A stretch of 5,872 bases of DNA from JBOGEB01 sp050743125 (GTDB lineage Bacteria > Actinomycetota > Nitriliruptoria > Euzebyales > Egibacteraceae), in assembly GCA_050743125.1 (NCBI GenBank), contig JBOGEB010000240.1, positions 1 through 5,872 of the forward strand. Reading direction: 5' to 3'. How positions within the stretch are numbered: the first letter of the stretch is position 1; every line of letters starts with the position of its first letter. The translations under genes and the position numbers were made by a program. Shown here piece by piece: positions 5,218-5,872 of the stretch. The notes beneath the pieces were generated by a model, which was given only the letters and a program-made list of their open reading frames with translations, was not told where the DNA came from and ran no database searches.

Positions 5218-5872
5218 CTATACCTTACGAACCTCACGAAGAGTTGAGGGATGCCTCATGCCGTATGGCATGAGCGCGAGAACGGAGTGGACAGAGCGGC
5301 GCTCGACCTCTGCGCAGACGCGCTCTTCAGCGAACCGCTTCACAAAGCGCGATTCGAGGCTTGCATGGACAACGACGAGTACGCGACCGGAGACCGCTCG
5401 CTGGCAGAGGCCACGCAGCAGCCGGTCGGAGCGGTCGCGTTGTAAGTGCGTGGGGAAGTTGCAGACAGTCAGGTCCGATTTGGGCGCGACCGCCGGATCG
5501 TCTTCCAGCACGCCCCGCATGCTGACGCCGGCAGCCCGGGCATTGCGGAGGGCGAGCGCGAGGGCCACGGCGTCAACCTCGGTGACGACGGCCTGCGCCG
5601 CCAGTCCGGCGACGGTGAGACCCACCGCAAGAGGTCCGTACCCAGTCCCGACATCGACCACACGCGGCACACGGTCGCCCTCGGCGGCGACACTGAACAG
5701 GAGCAGCGTGCCCGCGTCGATATGCTGCGCGGAAAATACCCCCCAGTCGGCGCAGAACCGCAAGTGGCGTCCCGCGAGTGCCGCTACGAACGAGTTGGGG
5801 ACCGGTGGATCGCCGGGTGGCGGTGGGTGACCGGCGAGTTCGACTGTTCGGCCGTGCTTGGAGCGGCTGAGC
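5218..5872 (-). CDS. RsmC-like class I SAM-dependent methyltransferase (MTS-type), N-terminus beyond the window
   Basis: The - strand frame is open from the window edge at 5872 to TAG at 5220-5218 (217 residues visible). No ATG or GTG occurs in frame in the first ~36 codons, and those residues (ELAGHPPPPGDPPVPNSF, then ALAGRHLRFCADWGVFSAQH) read as real protein, so the start lies outside; a TTG at 5763 is unlikely to be the true start. The DWGVFSAxHIDxGTLLL stretch and the SAM-binding motif I VVDVGTGYGPLAVGL (about residues 71-85) are typical of the small-domain MTS family that includes 16S rRNA m2G1207 methyltransferase RsmC. An acidic residue follows in TEVDAVALALALRNA. Where RsmC-type enzymes have NPPFH, this protein has NFPTH (about 138-142). 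It could methylate a guanine in RNA or another small acceptor; the altered motif leaves this open. It faces the mobile-element block and looks intact in what can be seen. Confidence 0.8.
   Translation of the reverse strand, partial: LSRSKHGRTVELAGHPPPPGDPPVPNSFVAALAGRHLRFCADWGVFSAQHIDAGTLLLFSVAAEGDRVPRVVDVGTGYGPLAVGLTVAGLAAQAVVTEVDAVALALALRNARAAGVSMRGVLEDDPAVAPKSDLTVCNFPTHLQRDRSDRLLRGLCQRAVSGRVLVVVHASLESRFVKRFAEERVCAEVERRSVHSVLALMPYGMRHPSTLREVRKV

Noticed and set aside
5258..5830. 190-codon + strand frame opposite the methyltransferase
   Set aside because: It is a low-complexity Ser/Thr/Arg-rich translation; the - strand has the SAM-binding motif and good codon use.

Overview
The window is high-GC DNA with strongly G/C-biased third codon positions in its real genes. 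Together with the gene families present, this points to an actinomycete (Streptomyces, Frankia or Micromonospora-like); no species can be named from the sequence. It reads as the decayed edge of a biosynthetic or sugar-modification operon that has been cut by deletions and filled with nested mobile elements.

Left part (1-2094, all + strand): the last 39 codons of an unidentified gene, then an apparently intact DegT/DnrJ/EryC1/StrS-type PLP aminotransferase, then two broken genes joined end to end. The first is the front half of a short-chain dehydrogenase/reductase (SDR), cut just after its NNA motif. The second is the back half of a LOG-family (cytokinin riboside 5'-monophosphate phosphoribohydrolase-like) gene in a different reading frame. 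The junction lies at about 1715-1723 and looks like an internal deletion in a former operon.

Middle part (2173-4403): a single-ORF IS66-family insertion sequence bounded by an 18-bp perfect inverted repeat. Its transposase keeps all three DDE residues, but it carries four alternating frameshifts. It is also split by a 374-bp insertion (3180-3553) flanked by an exact 8-bp direct repeat. Removing that insertion plus one repeat copy restores the IS66 reading frame exactly. The small element carries eight copies of the motif TTATGCGGA (with small variants) in both orientations and no recognisable gene. It is the most interesting object here: a small, apparently non-autonomous element whose ends resemble arrays of recombinase-binding sites.

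Right part (4404-5872): the front half of an IS5-superfamily/ISNCY-like DDE transposase on the - strand, truncated where the IS66 element begins and carrying a frameshift near its start. After a 153-bp non-coding stretch comes a - strand RsmC-like class I SAM-dependent methyltransferase whose N-terminus lies beyond the window.

The nesting gives a relative history: the IS5-like element came first, IS66 inserted into it, a deletion at the left of IS66 removed the rest of the IS5-like element, and the 374-bp element later inserted into IS66. Only the aminotransferase and the partial methyltransferase look functional. I found no tRNA, rRNA or CRISPR array.
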